From JBEVJK01 sp963791325 (GTDB taxonomy: Bacteria; Pseudomonadota; Alphaproteobacteria; Rhizobiales; Rhizobiaceae): DNA of 64,000 bases. This document shows positions 9,257 to 18,509 of the stretch, in pieces. Positions within the stretch are counted from its first letter, which is position 1. Each line of letters starts with the position of its first letter. Under the pieces are notes generated by a model. It was given only the letters and a program-made list of their open reading frames with translations. It ran no database searches and was not told the DNA's origin. The stretch is taken from assembly GCA_963791325.1 (NCBI GenBank), contig CAWBRU010000023.1, forward strand, positions 342,190 to 406,189. The letters are read 5' to 3'. Made by a program: the position numbers and the translations under genes.

Positions 9257-10264
9257 TCACGGTGTCGGCTGCTTCCACATCAACACTTCGAGCGCGCGAG
9301 TGATTAGCGGGTCTACCCCGTTCTGAATATCAGCGACCCTGTTGAACATCTCGATATTGACGGGTACGCCTTTACCTTCATAACATACCATATCAGCCGA
9401 AAGGTATTTTTGATATGATAGGCGGTACTCCCAGCCGTTCGGAAGCTTCTTCTCAAGTTGGTAGGAAAAAATTCCATTGGTGTGGTCGCCAACTATCGTG
9501 ACATAGGGTAGCTGCCGTATCGCAAGAGCGAACGTCTCGGCGCCGCTGAAAACGGCATCGCAAGTCAGTAGCACAATCGGGCGTGTAAACTGTACGTCAC
9601 CCTGGGGCTCAATGTGCCAGGTTTTCAACGGAGTGAACGCGTCCTCGCCAGGACCAATCTTTGTCTTTCTATGGAACGCCACTCTCAAGCGATCACAAAA
9701 TCGATTGACGATGGTGATGCCAGTGCTGTCGTCCCCGCCGGGGTTATTTCGGATGTCGACGATGAAGCCCTGCAGATCGGCGAAGTCACGAGCGATCGCA
9801 TCCAGAGCGGCTGTCAAGCTGCTCTTCTCGACACGCTCGAGCTCAAGGATCCGCAAGTAGCCGATCCTTGGTGACCGGCAGTACCGAAGCATCCACGCGT
9901 CGGTCTGCGCAAGGCGTCCGAAGCCGTTTGCAACTAGCGTTCTCTCCGTCGTCATGAAGAGTTGCTTAATCTGACGCTGGGCGAACTCTTGGTGGAACCG
10001 GGCTTTTTTCTCCGCGCTGAAAAAGCGCTTTCTCCCCTTGTCGTCTGGATTGGTACTAAGCTCGACATGTCCGTCGTCCAACGGATTCAGCAACTGGCAA
10101 AGAACATCGAAGAGCTCATCGTTGTTGGTTGTAGTTGTGACCCGCGGTCTGTAGACGTTGAACTGCCTGCCCCAGTCAACCCCTCGTAGCGCGAAGAAGG
10201 GGTACCTGTGGTAAAAAGTCTCCCACAGCTCCTCGAAGTTCTTCTCGGGATCGCAAATCATCAT
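9257..10264 (-). CDS. S41 (C-terminal processing/tricorn-type) peptidase-like protein
   Basis: A 335-residue protein with the S41 core: IVDIRNNPGG, then the nucleophile serine in FSGAETFALAI, and downstream lysine-containing strands (LEKKLPNGW). I see no signal peptide and no PDZ domain, so it looks like a cytoplasmic stand-alone core. The longest frame starts at 10366, but the extra N-terminus is low-complexity and conserved-looking sequence begins at the paired ATGs at 10264/10261. It converges on the synthetase cluster, ending 33 bases from the phosphopantetheinyl transferase. Role unknown; degradation of the polymer or of a peptide product is a guess from position only. Confidence 0.75.
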   Translation of the reverse strand: MMICDPEKNFEELWETFYHRYPFFALRGVDWGRQFNVYRPRVTTTTNNDELFDVLCQLLNPLDDGHVELSTNPDDKGRKRFFSAEKKARFHQEFAQRQIKQLFMTTERTLVANGFGRLAQTDAWMLRYCRSPRIGYLRILELERVEKSSLTAALDAIARDFADLQGFIVDIRNNPGGDDSTGITIVNRFCDRLRVAFHRKTKIGPGEDAFTPLKTWHIEPQGDVQFTRPIVLLTCDAVFSGAETFALAIRQLPYVTIVGDHTNGIFSYQLEKKLPNGWEYRLSYQKYLSADMVCYEGKGVPVNIEMFNRVADIQNGVDPLITRALEVLMWKQPTP

Positions 10265-10925
10265 GTGAGACCGATCTTGCCGCTCCCGCTGCTTTGTTGT
10301 CAAACCAACTCTCGGACGTCTGCTGGAGTAATCAACCGTGGATTGGTAGGGAGAAGCGGTCTGCACGTATTGCAGAGCGCCTCTCCGCTAACAGGCGGAT
10401 CCAGAGTTCCTCGGCAGGATTGGCTATCAGGTGCGTCTGCCCTCTTGGGCCCCATGGGAACTATAATGCTATAGGACGCTATGCCGGCCTGAGTAGAACT
10501 CGTCAGGAACGCTTCGCCCAAACAATTGCCTCTTCTCAAGGTTCAGAGCTACTCGCGGTTCATATCACTGCTCCCTCAACCAACAGCAGCGCCGGAACTG
10601 GGATCTGAAAGCGACTGCGAGAAACTCACTTTTGAAAGGTAAGAAGCTTAGGATTCTTCGCTCAGAAACGTCGCAAGACGCGCAGACTGCCTCGCTCGTT
10701 GAGCATTTTCGTAGCTCGGATGTGCCGGCGCCCAGCACATACCAGTGGTTTCATATAAAGCAGATCCTGGACGGCAGGACCAAGGGGGGCATGCTATCGT
10801 CAGGACGCGGCAAGAGCCTTGGAATGGGCACTTGCAGGCTATCGTGGCCCCGGCAACATGGTTGGTTCAGGGTTCTACCGCTCTCCGGCCGCAGTTACCC
10901 CCTACGGCAATCTCGCGATCCTAGG
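10265..10925. other. Intergenic region with a short coding-like fragment abutting an IS
   Basis: No complete gene. Between 10759 and 10925 one plus-strand frame is open and protein-like (it includes AARALEWALAGYRGPG and SPAAVTPYGNLAIL) but lacks a start and is cut by the IS481 end at 10926, so it may be the remnant of an interrupted gene. The promoter of the S41 peptidase must lie in the left part. The bases 10920-10925 read CCTAGG, a fit to the NCTAGN target reported for IS481. Confidence 0.45.
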
Positions 10926-11163
10926 TGTTCAGTCCCGTATTGAGCTGGGTTGGGTCTCGTAGGAAGCGACCTGGTTGGGCGGCCCAAGCCTTGGAGATGG
11001 CTTCGTAAGGTGTAAGGCCGTTGAGGGACTTGAGACGCTTGGCGAAGTTGTAGGCATCCAGGAAGGCAGCGAGGTGTTCTTGGAGCTGCTGGTCTGTGGC
11101 GTAGTGATATCGGCGTACGGTGGCTTCCTTAAGGGTTCGGTTCATGCGTTCGACTTGGCCGTT

Positions 11164-12760
11164 ATCCGGTATGTGATGTTTGGTGCCTTTCGTCCTGCTG
11201 TTCTTGTTCGGAACGGCCTTATGGTGAGCCCATCCGGGACGTGGGGCACCGGGAGCACGAAGGTGCGGGCAGGCCGTCCAAAGACCGTGGGCTGAGAGCC
11301 CGAGCTCGTTACATGGCCGCCCCTTGCGACTTTCCCGGATGCGCTGCGAGCGCGGATCAGTAGATGTCGTGTTGCCCGCCAGCTCCCGTCCTTGACCAAG
11401 CAGGAAGGAGGAAGGGCATGCGCATCATCGGACTGGATATCCATCGCACCTTCGCCGAGGCAGTGGCTTGGGAAGACGGCAGGCTGAGGCGACTAGGCTC
11501 GTGTCGACATGCGACGTGACTTGCTCGAGGCGTTCGCGGCAAGGCTGTCAGCGACTGACGTCGTGGTGATCGAGGCTACGGGCAATTCTACCTCGGCTGC
11601 GGCAGTTGTCGCGCCCTATGTGAACAAAGTGGTGATCGCCAACCCGAAGCAGGTGCGCATTATCGCCTATGCCAAGATCAAGACGGACACGATCGATGCC
11701 GGCGTTCTTGCACAACTCTATGCCAGCGGGTTCCTGCCAGAAGTCTGGATTCCGGATGAGCCGACGCAGGCGCTACGCCGGCAGGTGACGCGGCGCAATC
11801 AGATTGTTCGCCAGAGATCGCGCTTGAAGAATGTCATCCAGTCGATCCTCCATGGTCACTTGATCCCGTCCTGCCCGCATGCCGACCTGTGCGGCGCCAA
11901 GGGACGGTCGTGGTTGAACGAGCAGTTCGTACCCGAGGACGAGCGCCTGGCGATCGAGCGGCATCTGCGCGAGTTCGATCGGCTCGGCGAAGACCTCCAG
12001 GTCATCGAGCGTGACCTTGCCCGCTCGGCTCTTGACGATGAAGGCGTGAAGCGCTTGATGACCATTCCCGGCATCGACATGACCGTCGCGCTGGCGATGA
12101 AGGCAGCGATCGGCGACGTGTCGCGCTTCCCCGAACCGCAGAAGCTGGTGAGCTATCTGGGCCTCAATCCGAGCGTCAGGCAATCAGGACCAGGTCCCGC
12201 CTACCATGGACGGATTAGCAAACAAGGCCGCGGACATGCGCGCGGCATGCTCGTCGAGGCGGCCTGGGCGGCGGCACGGGCACCGGGACCGTTGCGGGCC
12301 TTTTTCCTGCGGGTGCGGTCCCGGCGTGGCCAGCATGTCGCGGCCGTCGCCACCGCACGTAAGCTGGCTGTCGTAATCTGGCATCTGTTGACCAAGCAGG
12401 AGAGCTACGCCTGGGCTCGCCCTTCTCTGCATGCCAAGAAGCTGCGCGACATCGAACTCAAGGCCGGGAGCAAGGCTGCACGCGGCCAGAAGGGTGCAGC
12501 GCATGCCTACAACATCAAGAGCCACCGAGAAGAGGAGCGGCGCTGGGTGGAGCAGGCCGAGGGTGCTTATGCCCGCTTCGTCGCGGGCTGGAACCCGCGA
12601 GGTCCGAAGAAGGCGCGCACGGATGCCGCAAGTGAGGGGCGACGATAGAGGCTGCGCGGCAGGGCTTTCACCTCAGACCCTGCTCTTCGCCACGCGGTCC
12701 TCCGTGCGCAACGTGAAAATAGCGCAGATCCATCCAAAAGGCTCTTGTCGATCACATCAG
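11164..12760 (+). mobile_element. IS110-family element nested in the IS481-family element
   Basis: The boundaries come from re-joining the host transposase: left flank ends ...TTGGCCGTT at 11163, right flank resumes GGTCCAGGGG just after 12760, which rebuilds the codons for PWTNGQV. The element is about 1.6 kb, has no obvious terminal inverted repeats and makes no clear target duplication, as expected for the IS110 family. A roughly 250-base noncoding stretch precedes the transposase; in IS110 elements such an end encodes the bridge RNA that guides target choice. It contains at least one small stem (GGGCT..AGCCC type near 11288). Confidence 0.82.
11418..12648 (+). pseudogene. IS110-family transposase, frameshifted near its start
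   Basis: ATG 11418 opens with MRIIGLDIHRTFAEAVAW, the typical DEDD start, but the frame breaks at about 11498, where one extra C turns RLGRVDM into an early stop. From 11509 the frame runs on to 12648 with IEATGNS, KTDTIDA, the IPGID and YLGLNPS blocks and the C-terminal RISKQGRGHAR serine motif. Removing one base gives 409 residues, a normal length. Unless an internal start at 11509 suffices, the protein lacks its first catalytic aspartate. Confidence 0.85.
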
Positions 12761-13541
12761 TGGTCCAGGGGTGATTGGGCTTGGTGAAGCGATGCTCGAT
12801 GCGGTGCTCGAGACACGCCCGGTCGAACCTATGCAACCGGTAGCGCGCTGTTGGCCCTGAGCGATGCTGGATGGCATCGCCGAACTGGATGCCGTTGTCA
12901 GTAAGCACGGTGTGGATCTGGTAGGGGACGGCGTCGACAAGAGCCTCCAGAAAGCCGGCAGCGGTGCTGACGTCCGCCTTACGATGCAGCTTGGCGAAGG
13001 CGAACTTGCAAGTGCGGTCGATGGCTACGAACAGGTAGAGCTTGGCCTCATCGGTTCTCACCTCAGCGATGTCGATATGGAAGTAGCCGATCGGGTAAGT
13101 CTTAAACGGCTGTTTGGGCTTATTGCCTTCGACTTCGGGCAACCGGCTGATGCCGTGTCGTTGGAGACACCGGTGCAGGGAAGAGCGGGTTAGATGCGGA
13201 ATAGTGGCCTGCAGTGCGTAGAGGCAGTCGTCGAGCGGCAGCAAGGTATGCTTACGGAAGGCGACGATCACTGCTTCCTCCTCAGTCGCCAGCACTGTGG
13301 AGCGAATGACCTTGGGACCCATGCGAGCATCGTGTGCGAAGGCGCGTTTGCGCCACTTGGCGACGGTCTTCGAGTTGAGACCGTAGCGGGTGGCTAGCTC
13401 TTTGAGCGGAGCCTTCGATCGCTGTATCGCAGTTCGGATGGCGTGCGTGGTCGTGGCGCTGCCGTGGAGTACCTGTCCCATAGCTGATCCCTCCGATCGG
13501 CATCAGCTAATCTGATTCCACCACAATGTGGGACCAGACAG

Positions 13542-14389
13542 CTAAGCTGGGTTTTCATTCCAGCCCGCGTTCAAGACAACCCGGCTCTGCTCCAGGCCGA
13601 TCCGCGATACATCCACCGGCTGAAGTCCACCGGGAGCCCGCAGCGGGTGCGCGCCTGGCTCGAAGGCGACTGGAACATGATTGAAGGAGCCTTCTTCAGC
13701 GAGTTCTCGACGGCGCGGCATGTCATCCCGCGGTTTCCGGTTCCGGCGCATTGGACGAAATTCAGGTCGATGGATTGGGGGTCGGCATCGCCGTTTGCAT
13801 TGCACTGGATGGCCGTCTGCCAGGACAACTTCGATCATGACGGTCGCATCATCCCCCGCAACGCTCTCGTGGTTTATCGCGAATGGTACGGAGCGTCCGC
13901 CCCGAATGTCGACCTCAAACTGACCGCGGAAGAGGTCGCCGCCGGGGATCGTCGCCCGCGAGACGGATCGGGACGGTAGGGCCCGAGCGCATTCGCCGTC
14001 CAGCGTGGACCCAGCACGGCGAAACCCTCATGCGTCATGGCGCGGTGTTCCGGCGGGCCGACAACACAAGAGCATCGGCCATCTCGCATGACCGCCGCAA
14101 GGGCGGCTGGGACCAGTTACGCGCCCGCCTGAAGGGCGATGGCGATGGACGGCCTCTCATCTACTTCTTCTCAACGTGCCGGGACATCATCCGGACCCTG
14201 CCTCTTCTCCAGCACGACGCCCACAACGCCGAGGATGTCGACACGGACGGTGATGATCACTTTGCGGATAGCATCAGGTACGGAGTTCTTTCACGCCCCT
14301 ACCGTGCGCACGAACCATTCGAAGACGAAACCTCCCGCTCGCCCTACCTTGTCGCGAACGCCTTGGGGTTTTCGGAGTTGCGAGATTGA
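13542..14389 (+). pseudogene. Phage large terminase, 5'-truncated and frameshifted
   Basis: Directly after the IS481 end the frame reads FIPARVQDNPALLQADP, then GDWNMIEGAFFSEF and DWGSASPFALHW, which is the nuclease half of a large terminase that cuts and packages phage DNA. The frame shifts between about 13940 and 13980 and continues (GAVFRRADN, KGGWDQLRARLKGD, YFFSTCRD) to a stop at 14389. The ATPase half is missing, removed at the IS junction. It is clearly related to the copy at 62398-63822. Confidence 0.85.
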
Positions 14390-14393
14390 AGCA

Positions 14394-14741
14394 ATGAGGG
14401 CATCGATGGCTGAACTTATCCGCCGCAGGCAGCAGGCACAGCAGGGACTGGACACTGCGCGGACTGCCGGTGACGAGGAAGCCTTCCTCGACTATTTCAA
14501 GCGGCTCGCAATCCTGGATGAGCACATCGAGTTCTATCCTCATTTCGCCGGGCGTTGGGTCGATGAAGTGCTCGAGGGTGCCGTCGATCTCGACGACATC
14601 CGTGCCCGCCTGCGTTCGACAGCAAATATGATTGCCCAGCAGCGGCTCGACGCCATCATACGAGGTGATCACCTCGCCGCCGAGCGTGCCGATGACGCCC
14701 TGGAAGCTCTCAGGGATCGGCTGGCGGCGCTGCCGCACTGA
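14394..14741 (+). CDS. Small phage-type protein after the terminase remnant
   Basis: A 115-residue, largely helical, charged protein with no recognised domain. It starts 4 bases after the terminase stop, the position usually held by a portal-associated or head-accessory gene in this phage type. Composition is consistent with a real protein (regular alternation of acidic and basic residues, few rare residues). No signal peptide or membrane span. Probably a non-functional leftover of the same phage. Confidence 0.5.
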   Translation: MRASMAELIRRRQQAQQGLDTARTAGDEEAFLDYFKRLAILDEHIEFYPHFAGRWVDEVLEGAVDLDDIRARLRSTANMIAQQRLDAIIRGDHLAAERADDALEALRDRLAALPH

Positions 14742-15523
14742 CCGCAAAGGTTCGGGAACCGCTGCCGAACGCGCGACGCCGATCCGGTCCGACGTGCCTC
14801 GAAGCATGGCTGGATCGTTCCGAGGCGATCCGGCTGCCGGTCGGCGGAAACGTCGCTTGCAACGACACCGACTTGCCTACTGTGCCGACCCCGTGCCGAC
14901 CAGAGGTGGAAACTTCGTGATTTGGGCGAACGAGGATGCCCTATAGACCAATGAAAATACATAACAAATTTTTGGTGCCGCTTAGGTGAACTCGAACACC
15001 TGACTCGGTCATTGCGAATGGTAGGTTCAGCACTATTTTTCCAAAGTAAAGAGCCATCCAGACAACATAAATTTGGGTTGTCAAAGGGCCCTAGGTTAGC
15101 TTGTTGGCTTGAGGTATTCCCACGTTTGTGCTATACAGTTCTGGTATTGCTCTCTAGAAACCAGTATCCCTCCCCATAAAGGCGCTGAATATACAACTAG
15201 TCGTGCGCTATGTATCCATCGGATTAATCGAGGTCACGTTTCAAATCATGACTGGCACAGATGAATCAACCTTCCAGACGGTAGCATTGCCGTTATCGGG
15301 GCCGATGCTGCCTCTTGGTCGGTAGAATCGACAACGGTCGGTTGCTCATTCATCGCCGGAGCGGCCAACATGCCCCTGGAGAGTCTTCGTCCTCTGCCGT
15401 TCAGTAGGGCGCACGAATTTGGACAGCAAGGCCAGAAGCGGCTCAGCGCTTGCCCATCTCGCCGCCCGCATAAATGGATTGCCGAGGCCAGCGCCTCGAG
15501 CCGAGCGAAAACGAGGAACGCGC
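14742..15523. other. No gene; contains a tRNA-like fossil
   Basis: No protein-like frame is visible. The sequence becomes markedly AT-richer from about 14940 to 15240 (for example runs such as ACATAACAAATTTTTGG), and includes the tRNA-Thr 3' fragment listed separately. Confidence 0.5.
14973..15020 (-). other. 3' fragment resembling tRNA-Thr(CGU); possible fossil attachment site
   Basis: Read on the minus strand, this ends in AAGCGGCACCA, preceded by a T-arm-like AGGTG-TTCGAGT-CACCT (with one extra T) and an anticodon-arm-like TTCGCAA. That matches the 3' half of a rhizobial tRNA-Thr(CGU) as I remember it, with base changes. The 5' half is absent. Integrative elements commonly duplicate a tRNA 3' end, so this may mark an old island border. 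It is not a copy of the tRNA at 19920-19995. Confidence 0.45.
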
Positions 15524-15784
15524 TTGAAAATATATGTGCTGCATCTGCACGACGAGGATGGCGGGCGGACCGAAGCTTTCTCGACACGGGGGCGCGCCGA
15601 GATCGGCAAGCAGCTGTCGATGCAAGCCTGGCTCGACGCCGACTGCGCTTCAATGTTCGACCCGCGCCGCTCTTGTCCGGATAAGATCACCGATCCGGTC
15701 GAGAGCTATCTGTGGCGCTGCGGGATCAGCTACGCCATCGAAGAGCTTGAGCTTGATGCGCAGCTGCGCCTGCCCCAGGACTGA
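15524..15784 (+). CDS. Small hypothetical protein
   Basis: An 86-residue protein starting at TTG 15524, placed after GAGGAACGC as a ribosome site. It begins LKIYVLHLHDEDGG and has a beta-alpha pattern with an acidic C-terminus (AIEELELDAQLRLPQD). No family recognised. It lies alone among phage debris; codon use looks coding, but I cannot suggest a role. Confidence 0.5.
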   Translation: MKIYVLHLHDEDGGRTEAFSTRGRAEIGKQLSMQAWLDADCASMFDPRRSCPDKITDPVESYLWRCGISYAIEELELDAQLRLPQD

Positions 15785-16135
15785 GGAGGTCGCCCGCCCG
15801 ACCCGGGCTTTTCGTGATTGACCTGCCCGCTGCCGGGCGGCGGCTCGACCGCAGGAAGTGTTCTGCTGTGGCGGGCCTATGGCCAAGGCAATCGTTACGA
15901 TGATGTCGTGGCCGGCACTGATGACTGGATCGGGACACCAGAGAGGCTCCTGAAAGAACTCTCTGCCTTTCGAGTTGTCCGTCATCGATTCGCTCGACAA
16001 CGATGCCAGGCCGCGAACGCGTCTTTGGATATGCAATTGCGGCGGTTGCAACGACGAATGGATTAGGCGGCAATTGCGGACCGCTTTCACCGTTGCCGCA
16101 CTCCAGCCATTCGATTTTCGGATTTTATCCAATCC
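15785..16135. other. No gene recognised
   Basis: Short overlapping frames on both strands, none with convincing composition or a ribosome site. Probably decayed phage DNA. Confidence 0.4.
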
Positions 16136-16450
16136 TTGAGTGCAAGCGGGGCCTCACCGAACGGCCCGGTGGCAAATGCCCTTAGGTTGATGATGGCTGG
16201 CCGTCGCGATTGGACCGGCACGCTTGAGGAGTTGTACGACACGCTCTCCAAGTCTCACGACTGCACACCTGCAACGAGGAAAGACTGGCCGGCCGATCCG
16301 CTGGCGATGGCGGCAGCCGTAAAAGCGCTGGAGCCGAAGTTGGCCAACGCTGACCTCTCGTTTGGCCGAACCGAGGACGGGCAACTGCTGATCCATCGGC
16401 GGAGCGGCGAGGATGCCGTTGAAGATTGTTCATCCTCCGCGCTTCAGTAG
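16136..16450 (+). CDS. Hypothetical protein, possibly the C-terminal piece of a phage primase/helicase-type protein
   Basis: A 104-residue frame whose core WTGTLEELYDTL...KDWPADPLAMAAAVKALEPKL resembles the small winged-helix tail found at the end of phage and plasmid primase/helicase proteins. No ATPase part precedes it in any frame. It may therefore be a remnant. The start at 16136 is the longest option; ATG 16190 (MMAGRRDWTG) is equally plausible. Confidence 0.4.
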   Translation: MSASGASPNGPVANALRLMMAGRRDWTGTLEELYDTLSKSHDCTPATRKDWPADPLAMAAAVKALEPKLANADLSFGRTEDGQLLIHRRSGEDAVEDCSSSALQ

Positions 16451-16769
16451 GGCGCGCCAAATGGACAAGAAGCTAATGGTTCAAGACCATGGGCGGCCTG
16501 TCCAAGCGGCATGCGAGGCTCCCGGTTTGCTCTTGCTTTCTGACTCAGTGAGGAGGCGAGCCGCCGCCCAGGACCTGGCGGGATAGAAGCTTTGCGGCGG
16601 GGCTGTAGCGGACAAGCAGACGCGCAGGAATGTGGGGCAAGCGGCTGCGTCCCTATTTCCGTACCGCCCTTTTGGCTCGCCTGACGCGTGACGATTACGG
16701 CGCGTCCAGACAAGTAATGCCTTGAATTCTGCGGTTCTTGCCCTATGCCGAAAATGCGCTATTCGGCAT
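16451..16769. other. No gene recognised
   Basis: No protein-like frame; a short region between two phage-type genes that must contain the start signals for the next gene at 16770. Confidence 0.4.
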
Positions 16770-17435
16770 ATGAGCACCGATCAAGACCATCCGGACGACC
16801 AGACCGACGACCCCGACATCCTCAAGGAGAACCTGCGCCATGTCCGGCGCAGATTGGCCGACAAGGAGCGCGACCTCCAAGCGGCCGACGCCATAGTGGC
16901 GGAGATGCGCGAGGAGGTCGAGCAGCAGGGCGAACTGCGCGAGCACTGGATCGAAGCGTTCGACATGCAGATGAACGAGGACGGAAATTGGCTGTTCGAC
17001 AGAGAGCAGACCGAGCTTTGGGCGAAGCACGAGGAACTGCTCGACGAGTTCAACAAGCTGGTGCGCGCGTGGAACCGCTTCGTGGCGGAGTACAATGCCG
17101 TGGTCGCCGAACGACCGCTGCGCGGCCGGGGCCGGCCACATGCCGCCTCAGAGACGCAGGAAGCCGAGGTGCTGCGGCTCAAAAACGGCGGCGCCTCTTA
17201 CGGCGTTATCGTCGCAGCGACCGGGCTGTCGCCGAAGACTGTGCGGACCATCGTCACCGCGCCTCGGAAGGCTGAGCGCGAGCGCAGGAAGCTGAAGAAG
17301 CGCATCCTCAACAAGGAAGCGGCGGCGCGCTACAGGGCCAAGATGGGCGGCCGTGCGCTGATCGAGAAGGAGGTCAACGAGAGCGCCAAACGGCAGGCCA
17401 AGCTGATCAAGGCGGCCAAGGGCCTGGAGCGATGA
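16770..17435 (+). CDS. Coiled-coil protein with helix-turn-helix segment
   Basis: A 221-residue protein starting at ATG 16770. Residues about 15-115 form a long, highly charged coiled coil (repeated Leu/Ala with Glu/Arg). A GRGRPHA hook then leads into a helix-turn-helix (EAEVLRLKNGGASYGVIVAATG, LSPKTVRTIV) of the kind seen at the C-terminus of serine resolvases. A lysine/arginine-rich tail follows. It lacks any resolvase catalytic domain. A DNA-binding role is likely, as a regulator or architectural protein of the mobile region; the target is unknown. Confidence 0.6.
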   Translation: MSTDQDHPDDQTDDPDILKENLRHVRRRLADKERDLQAADAIVAEMREEVEQQGELREHWIEAFDMQMNEDGNWLFDREQTELWAKHEELLDEFNKLVRAWNRFVAEYNAVVAERPLRGRGRPHAASETQEAEVLRLKNGGASYGVIVAATGLSPKTVRTIVTAPRKAERERRKLKKRILNKEAAARYRAKMGGRALIEKEVNESAKRQAKLIKAAKGLER

Positions 17436-18101
17436 TGTCACGGCGCGTCACATCACGGGGGTCCTCGCTGTTCCGGAGAGGCGCGGTCAGCCATGCTCCA
17501 GCATCCGAGAGTCACACATTCAGGCCGGTTGCGTGGGATAGGTGACTGGGGAGGCGTGCGGACCAAGCAGCCCCATCTGCAAATTTTTGCGCGAAATTTT
17601 TTTGGCCGGCCCTTCGCGCGGGTTTGTATGGACCAAGATGGAGTCCCATCAGGCATCCAGCGGGGGGTAGCGGCAGGTGGGACCGGTCACCCCCCGCAGG
17701 GTAAGTAGGGATTAAAGTGGGAAATGGGGGGATATTGAGGAAACCAGCTGAGATTTCCAAGCTCAAACGTCTTGCCAGCCTGTCAACAAGCTATGACACA
17801 AGACGTGTCCATATGTCGCACTTCTAATCCGCCTGAGCGCTTACTGTCGTTATACACGTCGCTGGAGCTATGCTGGTGAAGTACCGCATGTATCCCGCCC
17901 GTTCTTACTCGCTCATTGTGCTTCAACAATCGTGTCCACGCTTCCATGTTCTCGGGTCAGTACTTGCGCTGGAGTATGCGCACTCATCGCATGGCTACCT
18001 GGCCGACGGCGGTCGCGATAAAGCTTCCGGCAGCTACGGCAACGGCCGCGTGATCGATCCGCCGGCGCCTTTGCACCGCGTACGCCCGCGTCGCAATCGC
18101 C
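17436..18101. other. No gene recognised
   Basis: About 670 bases without a protein-like frame on either strand. The part near 17580-17620 is T-rich (CAAATTTTTGCGCGAAATTTTTTTGG) and contains short inverted stretches, but I cannot assign it. Confidence 0.4.
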
Positions 18102-18440
18102 TCAACGCAGATCGGCGGACCGCCGCCCTGCTTTGAAGGAAATCGCACCTGCCAAGGCGGTGAGCTGGTGCCCGGCGACGTACACGTTGACATCCATCCC
18201 CGACCGCACCGGGTGGACACCGGCCGCGTGCAGGTTCTGCCGGTGCTCCTTGAGCAGCCGCCTAATGTGACGTTCCGACAGGTGGCGCTGCTCCGCGACT
18301 ATCAGCACGGCCCGATTGCGCGATCGCGGGCCGAGCTGTTTCTCGCACTCGGCCACGTCTCGCCAAATCTTGGCGGCCTGGGTGCCGTTGGAGCGTGGCC
18401 GACCACGGCCGCGCCGGCGGCGAAGGTAGCGACGGAACAT
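18102..18440 (-). CDS. Small basic hypothetical protein
   Basis: A 112-residue protein on the integrase strand, starting at ATG 18440. A very basic N-terminus (FRRYLRRRRGRGRP) is followed by a helical segment (QAAKIWRDVAECEKQLG) and SERHIRRLLKEHR, which could be a helix-turn-helix. It lies 69 bases beyond the integrase stop in the same direction, so it could belong to the same transcript. Function unknown; a DNA-binding accessory protein is possible. Confidence 0.45.
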   Translation of the reverse strand: MFRRYLRRRRGRGRPRSNGTQAAKIWRDVAECEKQLGPRSRNRAVLIVAEQRHLSERHIRRLLKEHRQNLHAAGVHPVRSGMDVNVYVAGHQLTALAGAISFKAGRRSADLR

Positions 18441-18509
18441 GGCCACCCTCAACCGCCCTGCTCGTCCGCGTTGGCGGCACCGGCGCCGGCGTCTTCGGTG
18501 GCCCATACG

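Larger units (their letters stand above)
10921..13481 (-). pseudogene. IS481-family transposase split in two
   Basis: The 5' part (13481 down to about 12761) encodes the N-terminal HTH (ELATRYGLNSKTVAKWRKR) and most of the DDE integrase core, with IDIAEVR, VAIDRT and LTDNG. It stops making sense after KPNHPWT. The 3' part (11163 down to 10921) resumes with NGQVERMNRTLKE and runs to the end, with its TAG formed by the flanking CTAG. Joining at a bare GTT restores a continuous reading frame, so the IS110-family element interrupts an otherwise intact transposase. Inactive as it stands. Confidence 0.9.
10926..13540 (-). mobile_element. IS481-family element, interrupted by an IS110-family element
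   Basis: The ends are a 23-base imperfect inverted repeat: TGTTCAGTCCCGTATTG at 10926 and TGTCTGGTCCCACATTG reading inward from 13540 (about 15 of 23 positions match). Without the nested insertion the element would be about 1.0 kb, normal for the family. The left flank is CCTAGG but the right flank is GCTAAG, so there is no exact target duplication. The right end abuts the middle of a terminase gene, while the left flank is unrelated DNA. This suggests a recombination or deletion at the element rather than a simple insertion. Confidence 0.85.

Noticed and set aside
14973..15020. tmRNA (ssrA) 3' end as the att site
   Set aside because: The CCA-proximal sequence and T-arm fit tRNA-Thr(CGU) much better than the tmRNA 3' end.
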